Source: a bacterium (lineage in GTDB: Bacteria; Coprothermobacterota; Coprothermobacteria; Coprothermobacterales; JAADFF01). Taken from it: a DNA stretch of 7,843 nt. The position numbers and the translations under genes were made by a program. The notes below the pieces were generated by a model. The model had not been told where the DNA came from and made no database searches. It saw only the letters and a list, made by a program, of their open reading frames with translations. Positions 5,957 to 7,843 of the stretch are shown here, piece after piece. Each line of letters starts with the position of its first letter. Position 1 is the stretch's first letter. The DNA lies in assembly GCA_027063755.1 (NCBI GenBank), contig JAMORD010000084.1, forward strand, positions 1 to 7,843, read 5' to 3'.

Positions 5957-7050
5957 TACTGTAGCCCCCTTTCTTTTGCGGCCTCGTGGAGTTTATGCAG
6001 ACCTTGACGCAATCTTTCCAGTAGTGGTGCATCTCTTAGCTGAGAGAGTTCTTTTTTCCATTCTTCTATTGCTTCATCGTTAACATCAAATCCTAAGTCT
6101 TTTGCGGCTACAGCACCGGCTATTTTGCCTTCCAGTGCTGCTGTTGTGGCCTCTTCAATACCTGAGGCATCACCGGCAACATATATCTCAGGTTTGTTTG
6201 TCCTCATGTTTTCACTGTGAACAGGTACAAGTCCACCAAGCTCGGGTATCCATATCAGTTCAACACCAGCCTGATACATAAGGTCTGTTAGCGGTGAAAG
6301 GCCTATAGATATGGCTATAGTATCCACATCAAGTTCTTTTTCGGTGCCGGGTATAGGTTGAAATTTTTCATCTATCTCGGCAATGGTGGCACCTTCTACC
6401 CATTTCGTACCCTTTATTTCTATGACAGTGTGTTTCATATATAGTGGAATACCCATTCTTCTAATCTTGGTAACATGAACCCAATATGCACCACCCAGTT
6501 TAGGTAAAACATCAACAACTGCTTTGACCTCGGCCCCGGCCTGGGCCAGCTGATATGCCAAGATAACACCGATATTACCGGCACCAACAATGAGATATTT
6601 TTCACCGGGGAGCACACCGTATACATGCATCATAGTTTGTATGGCACCGGCTCCATACACACCGGGAATATCTGCATTTTCTATAGGCAGTGTTTTTTCC
6701 TGTGCACCTACGGCTATAACAACTTTTTTCGGATATATGGGAATAAGTTTTCCCTCTTTTTCTATCATCCATGCACCATCGTCGTAAAGTCCTATGGCCT
6801 CGCTGGATAACATAACGGTGATGTTCTCATGTTCTTCTACTGCTTTTGACCATTCTTCTGCCAGCTGAATACCTCTTGTACCGGCACCTTTTTCGGCCCA
6901 TCCAAAGAATTTGTGAGTTTGTTTGACAAGCTGTCCTCCCAAGTGGGCTTGCCTTTCTACTAAGGTGACAGAGGCTCCTGCACGGGCTGCTTCTATGGCG
7001 GCATTCATACCAGCTGGTCCTCCACCAATAACAAGAACATCAGTTTTCAT
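5956..7050 (-). CDS. FAD/NAD-binding oxidoreductase subunit (HcnB / PDH alpha / SoxA-like, unfused)
   Basis: A pyridine-nucleotide-disulfide-type flavoprotein without the CxxC redox disulfide. I place the start at the ATG at 7050 (364 residues, MKTDVLVIGGGPAG) instead of the in-frame start at 7086, because the FAD Rossmann motif should begin within a few residues of the N-terminus and a GGGGG ribosome binding site lies about 9 bases upstream of 7050. Motifs: FAD GGGPAG (9-14), GGQLVKQTHKFFG (38-50), VVIAVGAQEKTLPI (110-123), NAD(P) Rossmann YLIVGAGNIGVILA (152-165), and the second FAD motif EIYVAGDASGIEEATTAALEG (288-308). A charged helical tail ends the protein. It overlaps the 2Fe-2S gene by 11 bases and the ferredoxin gene by one. 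By family analogy it is the diaphorase-like subunit that exchanges electrons with NAD(P) or a dye and contacts the BFD and 2Fe-2S proteins; the preferred acceptor is unknown. Confidence 0.9.
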   Translation of the reverse strand: MKTDVLVIGGGPAGMNAAIEAARAGASVTLVERQAHLGGQLVKQTHKFFGWAEKGAGTRGIQLAEEWSKAVEEHENITVMLSSEAIGLYDDGAWMIEKEGKLIPIYPKKVVIAVGAQEKTLPIENADIPGVYGAGAIQTMMHVYGVLPGEKYLIVGAGNIGVILAYQLAQAGAEVKAVVDVLPKLGGAYWVHVTKIRRMGIPLYMKHTVIEIKGTKWVEGATIAEIDEKFQPIPGTEKELDVDTIAISIGLSPLTDLMYQAGVELIWIPELGGLVPVHSENMRTNKPEIYVAGDASGIEEATTAALEGKIAGAVAAKDLGFDVNDEAIEEWKKELSQLRDAPLLERLRQGLHKLHEAAKERGLQ

Positions 7051-7357
7051 AGTGCAGTGCCCCCTTTCCCTTGATACGCTCAACACGCATGCCTTCTTTC
7101 AGTGGTGTAATGCATGTTCTAACATTGGGTACACCGTCTACTGTCATAAGGCAAGATGAGCAATTTCCTATAGCACAATAAAAACCACGGGGCCGATGGA
7201 GTTTAAGACTTTCTCTAAAGACCTTTACACCGTTTGCTACCAAGGCAGATGCAATTGTATCTCCTTCATATCCCCACATCTCCTTGCCTTCAAAGTAGAA
7301 TTTTATCTTTTTACCTCGCTTAAATGTGAGTATGGGATGGTTTTCTATGCGTTTCAA
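7040..7357 (-). CDS. Small [2Fe-2S] protein (HcnA / SoxA N-terminal Fer2_4 domain)
   Basis: A 105-residue plant-type [2Fe-2S] domain of the kind at the N-terminus of sarcosine oxidase alpha or standing alone as HcnA. The YEGDTIASALVANGVKVFRES segment (30-50) and RPRGFYCAIGNCSSCLMTVDG (55-75) are characteristic; cluster ligands are Cys61, Cys66, Cys69 and Cys82. The start codon is TTG at 7357: it lies just after a strong GGAGGGGGTGA site, and the next in-frame ATG (residue 27) would remove conserved sequence. It is the first gene of the redox cluster, and its last codons overlap the FAD/NAD gene by 11 bases, in a different frame. It is best read as a separate subunit of the same complex, not a frameshift remnant, since both reading frames have proper ends and ribosome binding sites. 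Confidence 0.9.
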   Translation of the reverse strand: MKRIENHPILTFKRGKKIKFYFEGKEMWGYEGDTIASALVANGVKVFRESLKLHRPRGFYCAIGNCSSCLMTVDGVPNVRTCITPLKEGMRVERIKGKGALHYEN

Positions 7358-7375
7358 GTTTTCACCCCCTCCAGA
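7358..7375 (-). promoter_or_regulatory. Ribosome binding site that fixes a TTG start
   Basis: The minus strand reads GGAGGGGGTGAAAAC directly before TTG AAA CGC. The Shine-Dalgarno core is close to ideal and about 5 bases from the TTG, which supports this start for the 2Fe-2S gene although no ATG is nearby. Confidence 0.75.
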
Positions 7376-7389
7376 TTATTTCAAAGTTA

Positions 7390-7436
7390 TTCTATCATTT
7401 ATGCATAAGTTTTTGGTAGTTCTATTGTTTATGCAT
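7390..7436 (-). repeat. Two 17-bp direct repeats 30 bp apart upstream of the redox cluster
   Basis: The copies at 7390-7406 and 7420-7436 read, on the minus strand, ATGCATAAATGATAGAA and ATGCATAAACAATAGAA: 15 of 17 bases are identical. The spacing between equivalent positions is exactly 30 bp, close to three helical turns. The copy nearer the genes contains a 10-bp palindrome (TTATGCATAA, 7399-7408). The distal copy encodes the last residues (MHKQ) and stop of the membrane-protein gene. The placement 33 bp and more upstream of the first redox gene suggests tandem regulator sites or overlapping promoter elements. I could not identify a confident -35/-10 pair. Confidence 0.55.
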
Positions 7437-7843
7437 TGAATAATGTTGGTAAATATCAGATAGAACCAGTAATATCCAGAAACCTTCTGCAAGTTTGAAA
7501 ATTATGCCAAACATGAATCTTTCAATAAAGGGAATGCGTACAAGAAAGAGGGTAAATATCCAGAGCATAAAGAGAATAAGAGATCCAATGGCTGTTCTTT
7601 CTGGTGTGCCTCTGGAAGGGGCGATCTTGCTTCCTACATAGTAAAATAAGGCAGAAAGACCGGGAATACTAAGTCCGATGAGAAGTGAGTTAGTAATATT
7701 CATTGTAAGCAGGGTGTAGTTCCACCGTATAGAGATATATGCAAATGCCATGTATATACTAGCCCCCAATGACAGAGATAAACCTGCATATTCTGATAGT
7801 AGTTTTTTCCATCGTCTAACATCTCCTGGAAGTAATACGGCGG
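7422..7843 (-). CDS. C-terminal part of an unrecognised integral membrane protein, truncated at right edge
   Basis: The reading frame stays open from the TAG stop at 7422-7424 to the window edge, so the gene begins outside; an internal TTG at 7769 is unlikely to be the start. The last codons inside the edge read about AVLLPGDVRRWKKLLSEYAGLSLSLGASIYM, continuous with the rest. About four hydrophobic segments are visible: SLGASIYMAFAYISI, SLLIGLSIPGLSALFYYVG, TAIGSLILFMLWIFTLFLV and FMFGIIFKLAEGFWILLVL, with short polar loops and a polar tail DIYQHYSMHKQ. I do not recognise the family and assign no function. It has the same orientation as the redox cluster, ends 64 bases before it, and no terminator is seen between them, so read-through into the cluster is possible. 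Confidence 0.7.
   Translation of the reverse strand, partial: AVLLPGDVRRWKKLLSEYAGLSLSLGASIYMAFAYISIRWNYTLLTMNITNSLLIGLSIPGLSALFYYVGSKIAPSRGTPERTAIGSLILFMLWIFTLFLVRIPFIERFMFGIIFKLAEGFWILLVLSDIYQHYSMHKQ

Noticed and set aside
7051-7086. Upstream start giving a 12-residue longer FAD/NAD protein
   Set aside because: The extra residues (LSVSRERGHCT) precede a Rossmann motif expected near the N-terminus, would increase overlap with the 2Fe-2S gene to 47 bases, and the ATG at 7050 has its own ribosome binding site.
7040-7357. Frameshifted pseudogene of a fused SoxA-like alpha subunit
   Set aside because: Both parts are complete, have proper start and stop signals, and stand-alone forms of each are known (HcnA, HcnB).
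7767-7769. TTG as the start of the membrane protein
   Set aside because: The frame continues with sensible coding sequence to the right edge, and the TTG falls inside the first hydrophobic segment without a ribosome binding site.

Overview
The window looks like a piece of chromosome from an anaerobic, probably thermophilic or tungsten-using bacterium. The reasons are strong GGAGGTG-type ribosome binding sites, TTG starts, intrinsic terminators with U-tracts, a bacterial-type FolC, and an aldehyde:ferredoxin oxidoreductase (AOR) of the oxygen-sensitive tungstopterin family. The sequence alone does not settle a phylum, and an archaeal donor for part of the cluster is possible. Every gene except folC is on the minus strand, and genes are densely packed with no empty stretch over 300 bases.

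Layout from left to right: (1) the 3' part of folC on the plus strand, cut by the left edge. (2) A hairpin between convergent genes, best read as the terminator of the minus-strand cluster. (3) On the minus strand, a lipoate/octanoate ligase-family gene and a MoaD-like sulfur carrier gene, which overlap (TGATG). (4) A strong intrinsic terminator, then the AOR gene. (5) Upstream of AOR, a tight block of five redox genes: a DAO-family FAD dehydrogenase, a BFD-like [2Fe-2S] protein, a two-cluster 4Fe-4S ferredoxin, an FAD/NAD-binding oxidoreductase and a small [2Fe-2S] protein. (6) A short intergenic region with two 17-bp near-identical direct repeats exactly 30 bp apart. (7) The C-terminal part of an unrecognised membrane protein, cut by the right edge.

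In transcription order the cluster reads 2Fe-2S protein, FAD/NAD protein, ferredoxin, BFD protein, DAO dehydrogenase, AOR, terminator, MoaD, lipoate ligase. The first five match the subunits of multi-subunit amino acid dehydrogenases (archaeal dye-linked L-proline dehydrogenase PDH1, hydrogen cyanide synthase HcnABC, heterotetrameric sarcosine oxidase, opine oxidases). Such enzymes oxidise an amino acid or secondary amine to an imine or aldehyde. My inference is that the linked AOR oxidises the aldehyde product to an acid and that the electrons are shared through the ferredoxin and the FAD/NAD subunit. MoaD would supply sulfur for the metallopterin of AOR. The substrate cannot be read from the sequence; proline, sarcosine/dimethylglycine and other N-alkyl amino acids are candidates.

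Regulation visible in the sequence: the terminator between aor and moaD should lower moaD-ligase expression relative to the oxidoreductases, the moaD ribosome binding site lies in a small hairpin, and most junctions are translationally coupled by overlaps.
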